A stretch of 31,517 bases of DNA. Source: a virus. The notes below the pieces were generated by a model. The model searched no databases. It was not told the origin of the DNA and was given only the letters and a program-made list of their open reading frames with translations. Positions 1 through 5,648 of this stretch are shown here, one piece after another. Made by a program: the position numbers and the translations under genes. The stretch spans positions 1 through 31,517 of the IMG/VR virus record IMGVR_UViG_3300007344_000134; one strand, given 5' to 3'. Numbering within the stretch: the first letter of the stretch is position 1; every line of letters begins with the position of its first letter.

Positions 1-234
1 CTCAATACTTGGCACGTCATGGTAAAGCTGGGATACCTATACGACAACGAGGCCGCTGCACTTTCGGCACGTGACCTGTGCGACAATTACTACGGATGTC
101 CGAACCATGCAGCCCAGCATTGGGTCAGTGTGCAGCAGTGGGGGGATAAGTGGGCTATTATCTACAACAACACGCTGCCAATTGTTCTTGGCGCACCTAT
201 TGTTTTACCTGAATTGGAAAATGAACATGAATAA
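1..234 (+). CDS. Unknown phage protein, probably 5'-truncated
   Basis: The reading frame is open from the first base of the window. An ATG at 19 could start a 71-residue protein, but in-frame upstream codons (LNTWHV) are open, so the gene probably begins outside the window. The visible part is rich in aromatic residues (YLYDNEA, DNYYGCP, WGDKWAIIYNN), has two cysteines and an acidic tail (ELENEHE). No family recognised. It lies just upstream of the lysis genes, so a late structural or lysis-associated role is possible but only inferred. A 14-codon frame (238-282) follows and overlaps the next start as TAATG; I do not call it. Confidence 0.55.
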   Translation, partial: LNTWHVMVKLGYLYDNEAAALSARDLCDNYYGCPNHAAQHWVSVQQWGDKWAIIYNNTLPIVLGAPIVLPELENEHE

Positions 235-281
235 ACCATGAAAGCAGACCACACCATAATCACCATAATTTACAATCTCTA

Positions 282-437
282 ATGAGTGGTTACAGGTACA
301 TATTCGGGGCAGTTCCAGGAGGAAGCGCTCCATTAGCAGGGCAGGTTGACCTGACCCAATCCCCTGTGTACTACATTGGATACTGTACTTGCAGCAATAG
401 CCTCAATCAAGCCAGTTCCTTGATGATTGTGAATTGA
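282..437 (+). CDS. Small unknown protein (51 aa)
   Basis: An ATG at 282 opens a 51-codon frame that begins MSGYRYIFGAVPGGSAPL and ends SSLMIVN. It fills most of the gap between the first gene and the membrane protein gene. Glycine, tyrosine and serine are common and there are two close cysteines (CTC). No family recognised. Support is mainly position and composition. It could be the tail end of a structural module or a chance frame. Confidence 0.4.
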   Translation: MSGYRYIFGAVPGGSAPLAGQVDLTQSPVYYIGYCTCSNSLNQASSLMIVN

Positions 438-473
438 TCGCTAAATTTGCCTCAACAATCAACAGCAGGAAAA

Positions 474-770
474 ATGCCGCACTCACTGAATCTTTTGCAG
501 ATAGACCCTTCAACTCTGATAGATTCAGCATCAAAGGTCCAGCCTGGTGATTACAGTGGGTACACCTTTGCTATAGTGATATTGACCTTGATGCTAGCAG
601 GAAGTCTTCTTGCTGTCAAGAAGCTTTACGAGGAGAACAAGTCACTTCAAACAGCCGCAGTAACAAGAGCCGAGAGTGCGACAAAGGCACTGATAGAGGC
701 TCTCACAGAGGTAAAGAGGCATTACGAGATCCTCAATGAGACCCTCAAAAGAATAGAGCAAAAACACTGA
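474..770 (+). CDS. Membrane protein with one TM segment and a coiled coil; holin/spanin-like
   Basis: The 98-residue protein has a short N-terminal part, one strongly hydrophobic segment at about residues 28-49 (core AIVILTLMLAGSLLAV), then a charged helix rich in E, K and A to the C-terminus that looks like a coiled coil. One membrane helix followed by a soluble helix fits small phage lysis proteins (holin or inner-membrane spanin), and the M15 endolysin lies two genes downstream. The ATG at 474 has AGGA just upstream and is preferred over an in-frame TTG at 447. Function is inferred from topology and context. Confidence 0.6.
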   Translation: MPHSLNLLQIDPSTLIDSASKVQPGDYSGYTFAIVILTLMLAGSLLAVKKLYEENKSLQTAAVTRAESATKALIEALTEVKRHYEILNETLKRIEQKH

Positions 771-773
771 AGC

Positions 774-1001
774 ATGAAAGCCTCTACAAGAAAAGCCTTG
801 AATGATTGCTCGGGAATCGATGCCATACATGGATTCACCTGTAAGCTCAAGCAGGACATGAGCGTGCATCTTCCAAATGAAGTTGACAGATCTCAAGTGG
901 TCGTCATGCAGGTGTCCCGTCAGATGGAACCGGTCAGGTCTTTCATGGACACATTTCAACATCTTCCTTTTATCGGGGCAATCTTGTTCAAGACTACATG
1001 A
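774..1001 (+). CDS. Small unknown protein of the lysis cluster (75 aa)
   Basis: It starts 3 bases after the membrane protein gene stops, and its TGA overlaps the endolysin ATG (ATGA at 998-1001), so the three genes are probably translationally coupled. The protein is mostly hydrophilic with a short hydrophobic C-terminal patch (HLPFIGAILF, residues about 63-72). No family recognised. Position suggests a lysis accessory such as an endolysin partner, but nothing in the sequence proves it. Confidence 0.5.
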   Translation: MKASTRKALNDCSGIDAIHGFTCKLKQDMSVHLPNEVDRSQVVVMQVSRQMEPVRSFMDTFQHLPFIGAILFKTT

Positions 1002-1480
1002 GCACATACATCAGCACTGCGGAGTTCACCAAGAAGCACGGACACTTTCGCATCTCGGAGTATTGCATCGAGCAGAAACCCCCGACAAAGCGCATCGCTG
1101 ACATCATTCTCTCTAATCACATCACTCCCATGAATGCCGTGAGGGAGGCTGTTGGAGAGCCTGTTCTCGTGTCCAAGCGTTCGGGGTACCGCCCAAGGAA
1201 GTACGAGCAGAGCAAAGGCCGGACAGGAAACTCTCAGCACAACTTCGAGGAGAGCCACCCGAACGGGACAGGTGCAGCAGACTACACATCGGCCAGCGCA
1301 AAAGACCTCATCGAGCCCATGCTCGAGCACACCTGCTACACCCGCGTCTGCTACTACCCGAACAACAACTTCGTTCACGCGGATTTCAAGCCGACCCCAA
1401 GCGGGAAGCGAGAGCTGTACACCGCGCAAAGCCCCACATCCAAGTGGAAGCTCGATAGGGTTGTGGACATCCAAAAATAA
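998..1480 (+). CDS. Endolysin, peptidase M15 family (D-Ala-D-Ala carboxypeptidase-like)
   Basis: The 160-residue protein has the hallmarks of M15 zinc peptidases used by phages to cut peptidoglycan cross-links: SGYRP at 62-66, SHPNGTGAAD at 86-95 with probable zinc ligands His87 and Asp95, and a late His127 in NFVHADF. The His-to-Asp spacing is one residue longer than the usual H-x6-D. There is no signal peptide or separate wall-binding domain, consistent with release by a holin. It is the last gene of the lysis group. The next 50 bases hold a promoter. Confidence 0.85.
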   Translation: MSTYISTAEFTKKHGHFRISEYCIEQKPPTKRIADIILSNHITPMNAVREAVGEPVLVSKRSGYRPRKYEQSKGRTGNSQHNFEESHPNGTGAADYTSASAKDLIEPMLEHTCYTRVCYYPNNNFVHADFKPTPSGKRELYTAQSPTSKWKLDRVVDIQK

Positions 1481-1504
1481 TTTTATAGGAAAAAAGCATT
1501 TTAC

Positions 1505-1535
1505 TTGCATAGAGTAAAAAGGTTGCTTAGATTTG
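1505..1535 (+). promoter_or_regulatory. Bacteroidota-type promoter
   Basis: TTG at 1505-1507 and TAGATTTG at 1528-1535 are 20 bases apart, matching the Bacteroidota -33/-7 promoter. The spacer carries GTAAAA where other promoters of this window have TTAAAA. Predicted start is near 1541, giving an untranslated leader of about 18 bases before the ATG at 1560. Confidence 0.7.
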
Positions 1536-1559
1536 TCATCTCAAACGAGAGGCAAAAGA

Positions 1560-1907
1560 ATGGCTGTCACACCAAACAAGAACGGTCAACATGTCAGGAT
1601 ACGGGTGATCTGCATCAACGATTCAGGCCGACCTTCCGACATTCCCAAGTCTAAGTGGCCCGTCAAGGGAAAACACTACACGGTAACATCCCATGTCGTG
1701 ATGCACAGTATGGGAGGACGTATCGGTGCGACTCTTGAGGAGATCTCTCTTGATGGGTGTTTTCCCTACAAGTACTACCTCGCGGACAGGTTTGCGATAC
1801 CTGCAGATGACATGGAGGCGATTTCCCGTGCCGCAGAGCTTCTCAGAGAGGTTCAAAAGGAGTTGGACAGGTTGAGTATCGAGGAAACCGAACTGGACCC
1901 AGCGTAG
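1560..1907 (+). CDS. Conserved-looking small phage protein (115 aa), unknown function
   Basis: The ATG at 1560 is chosen because an upstream in-frame TTG (1533) lies inside the promoter. The N-terminal half reads as a short beta-rich domain (VRIRVICIND, then WPVKGKHYTVTSHVV, then LEEISLDG and YLADRFAIP); the C-terminal 30 residues form a charged helix. The order RP-x-DIP, a YTV strand, a LEEI segment and an ADRFA motif is reminiscent of small proteins common in Bacteroidota phages, from memory only. First gene after its promoter. Ends in TAG, with a TAA five codons later. Confidence 0.7.
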   Translation: MAVTPNKNGQHVRIRVICINDSGRPSDIPKSKWPVKGKHYTVTSHVVMHSMGGRIGATLEEISLDGCFPYKYYLADRFAIPADDMEAISRAAELLREVQKELDRLSIEETELDPA

Positions 1908-1939
1908 CAGCGTAGGGCTTAAAACGAGGCGACTGAGCA

Positions 1940-2209
1940 ATGTCCAAAGGATACATCCTCTTCAAGAAACCGAAAGTGAACAGGCATGAGCCTTCCACTG
2001 CCATGCCCATCGAGTACTTCCAGTCAAAGGGTCTGATAGCGATAAGCGGGGTTTACTACGAGTTCTACATAGAGAAGAAGTTTGAGGACAGTACGACAAC
2101 GGTGACAGGATTGAAGAGGCCCGAGGACGGGGTTTTTGTAGGGGCATCCACCCCTGAGCACATGAGGGTGATAAGAGCGATAAAGGAAACATTCAAAGGA
2201 GTGATATGA
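1940..2209 (+). CDS. Unknown protein (89 aa)
   Basis: The protein is basic at the N-terminus (MSKGYILFKKPKVNRHE) and probably mixed alpha/beta, with FYIEKKFED and a C-terminal MRVIRAIKETFKGVI helix. Its stop overlaps the next start (ATGA at 2206), so the two are likely translationally coupled. No family recognised; it is the second gene of the unit starting at 1541. Confidence 0.6.
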   Translation: MSKGYILFKKPKVNRHEPSTAMPIEYFQSKGLIAISGVYYEFYIEKKFEDSTTTVTGLKRPEDGVFVGASTPEHMRVIRAIKETFKGVI

Positions 2210-2613
2210 GAAGCGAAGACGAACACATCTTTATTCAGACCCTCAGTAGCAGGAACTACAGGAACCTTGATGGGGGTGGAACAATGATCTCCATCTCGGA
2301 GCACGGGGAGCTTGTACAGGATTGGGACTACCTATACGAGGAGCCAGTCAATCCTGAAGACTTAATGATGGGGTACAAGGAGTCTGACCACTGCGGACTC
2401 TCTGTCATGTACCCCGAGCATGTCTCAGAGATATGCCTCAAGAGGGTGTACATAACGGATGATGTCGGTGTGGACGGTGAGGAGATGTTCCTGTGGAGGG
2501 TGATCATCTACGGCCCGCTCGGAGAGACCTTGTTCAGCTTCGAGTCGAAAACAGAAGCAAAGGAAACCTTGAACTTTATCCTTGATTGGAAACGCAGATA
2601 CAGCATGAAATGA
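2206..2613 (+). CDS. Unknown acidic protein (135 aa)
   Basis: Acidic, probably soluble, with alternating strand-like segments (VQDWDYLYEEPVNPEDLMM, VSEICLKRVYITDDVG, MFLWRVIIYGPLGETLFSF) and a C-terminal helix. It overlaps its neighbours at both ends by ATGA junctions (2206 and 2610), a sign of real, co-translated genes. No family recognised. Confidence 0.6.
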   Translation: MRSEDEHIFIQTLSSRNYRNLDGGGTMISISEHGELVQDWDYLYEEPVNPEDLMMGYKESDHCGLSVMYPEHVSEICLKRVYITDDVGVDGEEMFLWRVIIYGPLGETLFSFESKTEAKETLNFILDWKRRYSMK

Positions 2614-2909
2614 GCGACACACCACACAAATGCCCCGTATGCGGAGGCACGGGAAATGTCCCTAGCGGATTCTACCTTGGAGGAAATCCAGCGCTAAACG
2701 CCTTACCTGTTACCTGCCGCAGTTGCTTCGGAACAGGAGTCCTATGGAAACCCGTAACAAAAGTCGACACCAATGCCAAGTTCGGCCCCTCGGAAAACAA
2801 CCCTCTTCGTTCGAGCTTTGAAAACATGCATATCCGGTTAGGAAATTCTGTCAGTAACCCTATACGGCATGACGACATCGACCCCGATGGACTTGACACA
2901 AAACAATGA
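2610..2909 (+). CDS. Small zinc-binding protein with two CxxCxGxG motifs
   Basis: The 99-residue protein carries CPVCGGTG at residues 8-15 and CRSCFGTG at 36-43, the paired cysteine knuckles of the DnaJ central zinc domain; together they can bind one zinc ion. The rest is polar and probably disordered. There is no J domain, so it is not DnaJ itself. Small proteins of this design are frequent in phages and may bind nucleic acid or protein; the role here is open. The ATG at 2610 overlaps the previous stop and is preferred to the in-frame TTG at 2586. Confidence 0.7.
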   Translation: MSDTPHKCPVCGGTGNVPSGFYLGGNPALNALPVTCRSCFGTGVLWKPVTKVDTNAKFGPSENNPLRSSFENMHIRLGNSVSNPIRHDDIDPDGLDTKQ

Positions 2910-3004
2910 GCATGACACGCATAGGTAAATATGAACTGATCTCCTATCCGTAGCATCTCTGCGTGGTATGCACGGACAACATCGAAGAGGCCGCGAAGGA
3001 ATAA
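2906..3004 (+). pseudogene. Short frame interrupted by an in-frame TAG (15 + 16 codons)
   Basis: An ATG at 2906 overlaps the previous stop (ATGA). The frame runs 15 codons (MSMTRIGKYELISYP), meets TAG at 2951, and continues in the same frame for 16 codons (HLCVVCTDNIEEAAKE) to TAA at 3002. The continuation looks protein-like, with a CVVC pair and a charged helix. The full frame could be a small protein disrupted by a point mutation, a readthrough product, or chance. See the finding on this site. Confidence 0.3.
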
Positions 3005-3470
3005 AACCCTATCGGGGCCTTCCTCTTTAGCCCACAATGCAACAAGCAAGAAAAAAATTTTTCGTGCAGTCTAAATCCAATTTTTAGACGACCCTAAACC
3101 CAAAACACCCCCACCCATAAAACCCACACAAGGAAACCCATTGACAAGAACCAACTACAAGGAAGCCCTAACAGAGAATAACAAAAAGAAAAACCCCAGA
3201 GGAAAAAAGCGCAAAGGAAAACCCTGAAAGGAAAACCTCGATGGGGAATACTCTACGGGGAACTATACCCCCCATCCGCGTTCCCCGTCCTCGCCCCAAG
3301 ATGCCCCCCGTCTCGGTTCCCGCTCGGGGGCCCCTACGGTTTCCCGCTCCGGGCCTCGCTGTCTGGCCCACCTTCGCGGGCATCCTTTGCAGGTGCCCTT
3401 TCCTTGCGTCCCTTGCTGTGATACCTGAACGGGATACCTGAAAGGGGTAGCGGTGTTAGTGGTGAATGAA
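3005..3470. other. Gene-free, strongly skewed left arm of the palindrome locus
   Basis: No credible gene. From 3100 to 3240 the + strand is purine- and A-rich with repeated GGAAA; from 3280 to 3430 it is very C-rich. A 10-base direct repeat GATACCTGAA occurs near 3420 and 3433. An open frame at 3241-3441 is Pro/Arg-rich and low complexity, which I read as a by-product of composition. Two 9-mers here (CGCCCCAAG at 3292, GGTTTCCCG at 3338) return inverted at 4324 and 4288. A hairpin at about 2985-3035 (GAGGCC against GGCCTT) could be a weak terminator for the upstream genes. Confidence 0.5.
3069..3089. repeat. Outer inverted repeat, left (GTCTAAA/TTTAGAC)
   Basis: GTCTAAA at 3069-3075 and TTTAGAC at 3083-3089 are perfect inverted copies separated by 7 bases. 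The same half-sites occur in opposite order at 4541-4556. The two sites bracket the ribbon-helix-helix locus about equally far from its centre, which suggests a protein-binding site or boundary element. Confidence 0.6.
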
Positions 3471-3498
3471 AGTATATACGCTATATAGAGTATATACG
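3471..3498. repeat. AT-rich palindromic repeat R1
   Basis: The 28-base unit contains GTATATAC, CTATATAG and GTATATAC in succession, each self-complementary. It is the first of three units whose starts are exactly 54 bases apart (3471, 3525, 3579). It looks like an operator or iteron for a small dimeric DNA-binding protein. Confidence 0.75.
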
Positions 3499-3524
3499 CA
3501 AGCAAGGAACAATAACCTGTCTAT

Positions 3525-3552
3525 TGTATATATTCTATATAGTGTATATACG
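3525..3552. repeat. AT-rich palindromic repeat R2
   Basis: Second 28-base unit, aligned with R1 without gaps: GTATATAT, then CTATATAG, then GTATATAC. Only a few positions differ, mostly at the junctions between the small palindromes. It lies one 54-base period downstream of R1. Confidence 0.75.
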
Positions 3553-3578
3553 GAACGCATGAGAGTAAAGCTGTTTGA

Positions 3579-3606
3579 AGTATATATTCTATATAGAATA
3601 TATATT
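3579..3606. repeat. AT-rich palindromic repeat R3, overlapping the promoter of the regulator gene
   Basis: Third unit, again 54 bases on. Positions 3581-3604 form a perfect 24-bp palindrome centred on CTATATAG. Its right end runs into the -7 box TATATTTG (3601-3608) of the downstream gene, so a protein bound here would block that promoter. This fits autoregulation by the ribbon-helix-helix protein. Confidence 0.75.
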
Positions 3607-3608
3607 TG
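3601..3608 (+). promoter_or_regulatory. Candidate -7 box of the ribbon-helix-helix gene
   Basis: TATATTTG fits TAnnTTTG. The nearest TTG (3575-3577) is 23 bases upstream, longer than the usual 19-20, so the promoter may be weak or need help. It overlaps palindrome R3. The predicted start would give a leader of about 20 bases to the ATG at 3635. Confidence 0.5.
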
Positions 3609-3634
3609 CAGCCCTAACTAAAACAGTAGAACAG

Positions 3635-4066
3635 ATGCCGAGGATGTTGATAGACTTGACGGAAAAAGAAGCGCAGGAACTGAAAGAGCTTGCAACGTTG
3701 CACGGCCACAAGGTGAAACCCTTTGTGGAGTATATCGTCAGGATGCAAATAGGAACACTGCCAGCACCCACGGTTGCGCCCCTTGCCCTGAGCCCCGCAC
3801 AGGATACCGAACAAGAAACCCACGAAGAGGAACCGCAACAGGAACAACGCGAAGAACCACGAGCAGGAAGAGCGCCGAGGATGATCAAGCCTTGGATCCC
3901 AAATAAAAACCTTGCAGCATACACGGAAGAGACAGAGCCGGGCAGCGGTATATTCACGGACGGGAAGTCCTTTGCGGTTCAGGTCGGACCGGTAGGACGG
4001 CAGTCGGCACACTTTTTCCAGTTCATTCACGAAGCCGAGGAATTCAAGGGAAACGAGGCCTCTTAA
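3635..4066 (+). CDS. Ribbon-helix-helix DNA-binding protein, candidate partition/origin-binding protein or repressor
   Basis: The 143-residue protein starts with the layout of an Arc/MetJ fold: a strand (PRMLIDL, residues 2-8), helix (TEKEAQELKELATLHG, 9-24) and second helix (KVKPFVEYIVRMQIG, 26-40). A low-complexity acidic linker follows (about 45-80, rich in E, Q and P), then a C-terminal domain (about 82-143) with AVQVGPVG and HFFQFIHEAEEF, which I do not recognise. Upstream in-frame TTG 3575 lies inside the palindromes, so ATG 3635 is used. Palindromic sites lie on both sides, which suggests that it binds them. Known relatives in fold include ParR, Omega and plasmid copy-control proteins; no ParA or ParM partner is visible here. 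Confidence 0.7.
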   Translation: MPRMLIDLTEKEAQELKELATLHGHKVKPFVEYIVRMQIGTLPAPTVAPLALSPAQDTEQETHEEEPQQEQREEPRAGRAPRMIKPWIPNKNLAAYTEETEPGSGIFTDGKSFAVQVGPVGRQSAHFFQFIHEAEEFKGNEAS

Positions 4067-4068
4067 AC

Positions 4069-4090
4069 CCTATATATATGACGTATATAC
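4069..4090. repeat. AT-rich repeat R4 downstream of the regulator gene
   Basis: CTATATATATG followed by ACGTATATAC starts 3 bases after the stop codon. It is a degenerate version of the upstream sites with two TATATA half-sites. Its centre (about 4080) is about 54 bases from that of the next site. Confidence 0.55.
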
Positions 4091-4125
4091 AGCCCGGAAA
4101 TAGAGCTGATAGAGGCCATTGAAAA

Positions 4126-4143
4126 CATATATACAACGTATAG
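4126..4143. repeat. AT-rich repeat R5
   Basis: CATATATACAACGTATAG, a shorter degenerate site about 54 bases after R4, with TATATAC and GTATAG half-sites. Confidence 0.5.
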
Positions 4144-4158
4144 CTTTTATCGGTTCAC

Positions 4159-4179
4159 TGTATATATAGAATATATAGG
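4159..4179. repeat. AT-rich repeat R6
   Basis: TGTATATATAG followed by AATATATAGG, resembling R1-R3 with the middle palindrome shortened. It is about 35 bases after R5, so the 54-base phase is not kept. It sits just before the terminator. Confidence 0.5.
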
Positions 4180-4190
4180 AACACCGCAAC

Positions 4191-4215
4191 AAGGCCCATA
4201 AAACGGGCCTTTTTT
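4191..4215 (+). terminator. Intrinsic terminator of the ribbon-helix-helix gene
   Basis: AAGGCCC (4191-4197) pairs with GGGCCTT (4205-4211) across a 7-base loop ATAAAAC, and the 3' arm merges into a run of six T (4210-4215). A 7-bp GC-rich stem with a T tract is a classic intrinsic terminator. Confidence 0.8.
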
Positions 4216-4540
4216 GTGCCCTGTTATAGGGCATAGGACGGGAACCCGGACAAGGGACAAAGGGGAGGGACCGAGCAGGGGAACGGACGGGAAACCCGCA
4301 CGAGGCAAGGGATACGGGGACTTCTTGGGGCGATCAATTTCCCCAACCGCGGCCCCTTTACCGGCCCTTTCCGGTGTCCTCTTCTACGGGTCTTCCTTTC
4401 TTGCTGTTCCCTTCTCTTGGCTTACCTGTTGGGGTGTTCTTGGTTGTTCCTATGTGTAGGGCATTCATTAAGGTATCTTTCGCGCGCACGGGTGAGGACG
4501 GTGATAAATTTAGGGCAATCTAAAAATTTTAGGTTATTCG

Positions 4541-4556
4541 TTTAGACGGGTCTAAA
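4541..4556. repeat. Outer inverted repeat, right (TTTAGAC/GTCTAAA)
   Basis: TTTAGAC (4541-4547), GG, GTCTAAA (4550-4556): a 16-base palindromic site, the counterpart of 3069-3089 with the half-sites in reverse order. The midpoint of the two sites (about 3814) falls inside the ribbon-helix-helix gene. Confidence 0.6.
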
Positions 4557-4627
4557 TCGGCGTTTAGTTTGCGCGAAATCTTCTTTTTTTTGCTCATCAT
4601 GTCGCACTAAAGAACAAAGAAAGCCCG

Positions 4628-4652
4628 TAAAGTATTCATATTCAGTACTTTA
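4628..4652. promoter_or_regulatory. Candidate operator palindrome upstream of the promoter at 4691
   Basis: TAAAGTA (4628-4634) and TACTTTA (4646-4652) are perfect inverted arms 11 bases apart, ending about 38 bases before the -33 element. The place suits an activator or repressor site. No follower T tract, so not a terminator. Confidence 0.4.
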
Positions 4653-4690
4653 AAAGAGTAAATTTTTTTTTCTCAAATAAAGATTTTTGC

Positions 4691-4720
4691 TTGTTATTCT
4701 TAAAACAGTGCCTACATTTG
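4691..4720 (+). promoter_or_regulatory. Bacteroidota-type promoter of the accessory gene block
   Basis: TTG (4691-4693), 19 bases, TACATTTG (4713-4720), with TTAAAA in the spacer at the same place as in the promoters at 8712 and 14783. Start predicted near 4726, giving a CA-rich leader of about 45 bases to the ATG at 4771. Confidence 0.8.
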
Positions 4721-4770
4721 AGGAGTAATAACAAACAACAAAAACCACAAACCATCAAAACCGCCTAACC

Positions 4771-5046
4771 ATGGAACAGGTAAAGAATGTCCGAGAAGTA
4801 ACAGTTTTTAATGTCCCTACAAAAATGAGCGCGGCACTACTCACCAGGGCGAAGGCAGGGGATCTTGGCACCTTCGCAACAGGTAAACCCGTAGCCGTTC
4901 GCAAATACGGAAGAGACGAGAGCGAAAAGTTAACATTTATTCTTTTCGAGACGGAGCGAGGACAAGAAGAGATTTTCATGTCCCGTTTTGAATGCCTTGT
5001 TGATGCGCGGGACGCGACCGTTAAAACCGTAGAAATCCGCAAGTAA
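4771..5046 (+). CDS. Unknown protein (91 aa), first gene of the accessory block
   Basis: A small protein with an alternating strand pattern (VREVTVFNVPTKM, PVAVRKYGRDE, KLTFILFETERG, EEIFMSRFECLV). It follows a strong promoter and the recurrent CA-rich leader (CACAAACC is present upstream), so it is likely expressed early and strongly. No family recognised. Confidence 0.65.
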   Translation: MEQVKNVREVTVFNVPTKMSAALLTRAKAGDLGTFATGKPVAVRKYGRDESEKLTFILFETERGQEEIFMSRFECLVDARDATVKTVEIRK

Positions 5047-5062
5047 TCCCAAACCACAAACC

Positions 5063-5155
5063 ATGAAAAAGCAGCTCTTAAAATTTGCCATGATCGTTTT
5101 GTTTCAGGTGTCTCTATTGGCGCTCTTGTTTTCAAACGCATTGATGAATTTTTAA
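5063..5155 (+). CDS. Small single-span membrane peptide (30 aa)
   Basis: An ATG at 5063, preceded by AAACCACAAACC as in neighbouring genes, opens a 30-codon frame. The peptide is MKKQ followed by a long hydrophobic stretch (FAMIVLFQVSLLALLF) and a short tail, so it would insert in the membrane as a single span or act as a signal-like peptide. The leader is the main reason to believe the gene. Confidence 0.5.
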   Translation: MKKQLLKFAMIVLFQVSLLALLFSNALMNF

Positions 5156-5178
5156 CCACAAACCAAAAACCAAAAACC

Positions 5179-5592
5179 ATGAAAACCACAATCACCACTA
5201 CCGACCACAATGCTCAGGCTGAAGCCTTTCTCAGAAATTCAGGCGTAAAAATGTCCGTCAGTTATTTCGGATACGGCCCACACTTCGCAGGGGATACCGA
5301 TAGCCGGCACCGCTACCGGGTAACCTTCAGCAGGAACGGCAAGCGCATGCGGGTAATGTTTGGGCAGTCCATTGCGGCAGGAGCAACCGAGCCGAGCGCT
5401 TACGATGTTCTATCATGCCTACAGAAGTACGATGTGGGCACATTTGATGACTTTTGCCATGAGTTCGGCTACTCCGAGGACAGCCGGAATTCCGAGCGAA
5501 TTTATAAGGACATACTAAGAGAGTGCGAAGGCATCGCGCGAGTATTTCCGCAAGATGATAACAGCGTTGAAGCCTTCAGAGAAATTCAATAA
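5179..5592 (+). CDS. Conserved-looking phage protein of unknown function (137 aa)
   Basis: The N-terminal half is basic and beta-rich (HRYRVTFSRNGKRMRVMFGQS); the C-terminal half contains DDFCHEFGYSEDSR at about 90-103, then a helix with ERIYKDILRECEGIARVF. The DFC-EFGY-DS signature followed by a Y-x-x-x-x-x-E helix is, from memory, frequent in small proteins of Bacteroidota mobile elements and phages. No activity is known to me. It shares the CA-rich leader type of its neighbours. Confidence 0.65.
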   Translation: MKTTITTTDHNAQAEAFLRNSGVKMSVSYFGYGPHFAGDTDSRHRYRVTFSRNGKRMRVMFGQSIAAGATEPSAYDVLSCLQKYDVGTFDDFCHEFGYSEDSRNSERIYKDILRECEGIARVFPQDDNSVEAFREIQ

Positions 5593-5648
5593 CAACGTTT
5601 CACCCTTTCAAAGTTTAACCCGGCCACAAGGCCGCAACATTAAAAGCC

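Larger units (their letters stand above)
4216..4690. other. Gene-free right arm of the palindrome locus
   Basis: No credible gene; an open frame at 4214-4459 is low complexity. The + strand is G/A-rich from 4230 to 4330 and C/T-rich from 4340 to 4450, the mirror image of the left arm. Two 9-mers (CGGGAAACC at 4288, CTTGGGGCG at 4324) are inverted copies of left-arm words. From 4500 on it turns AT-rich, with several TTTAG/CTAAA words and A tracts leading to the promoter at 4691. Confidence 0.5.

Noticed and set aside
877-1101. 74-codon + strand frame overlapping two lysis genes
   Set aside because: Shares most of its length with the 774 and 998 genes in another frame; no coupling or leader.
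956-1510. 184-codon frame on the - strand
   Set aside because: Lies opposite the M15 endolysin, whose motifs and coupled start are convincing; the antisense product has the low-complexity Val/Leu/Cys look of a shadow frame.
3241-3441. 66-codon + strand frame in the C-rich arm
   Set aside because: Pro/Arg composition follows the skewed DNA; no promoter or leader; it overlaps the mirror-symmetric arm.
3471-4179. CRISPR array
   Set aside because: The repeats are AT-rich palindromes with only three regular copies, the intervening 26-base sequences are not spacer-like, and no cas gene is near.
4214-4459. 81-codon + strand frame downstream of the terminator
   Set aside because: Starts straight after a good terminator, without leader; Gly/Arg- then Phe/Leu-rich from base composition only.
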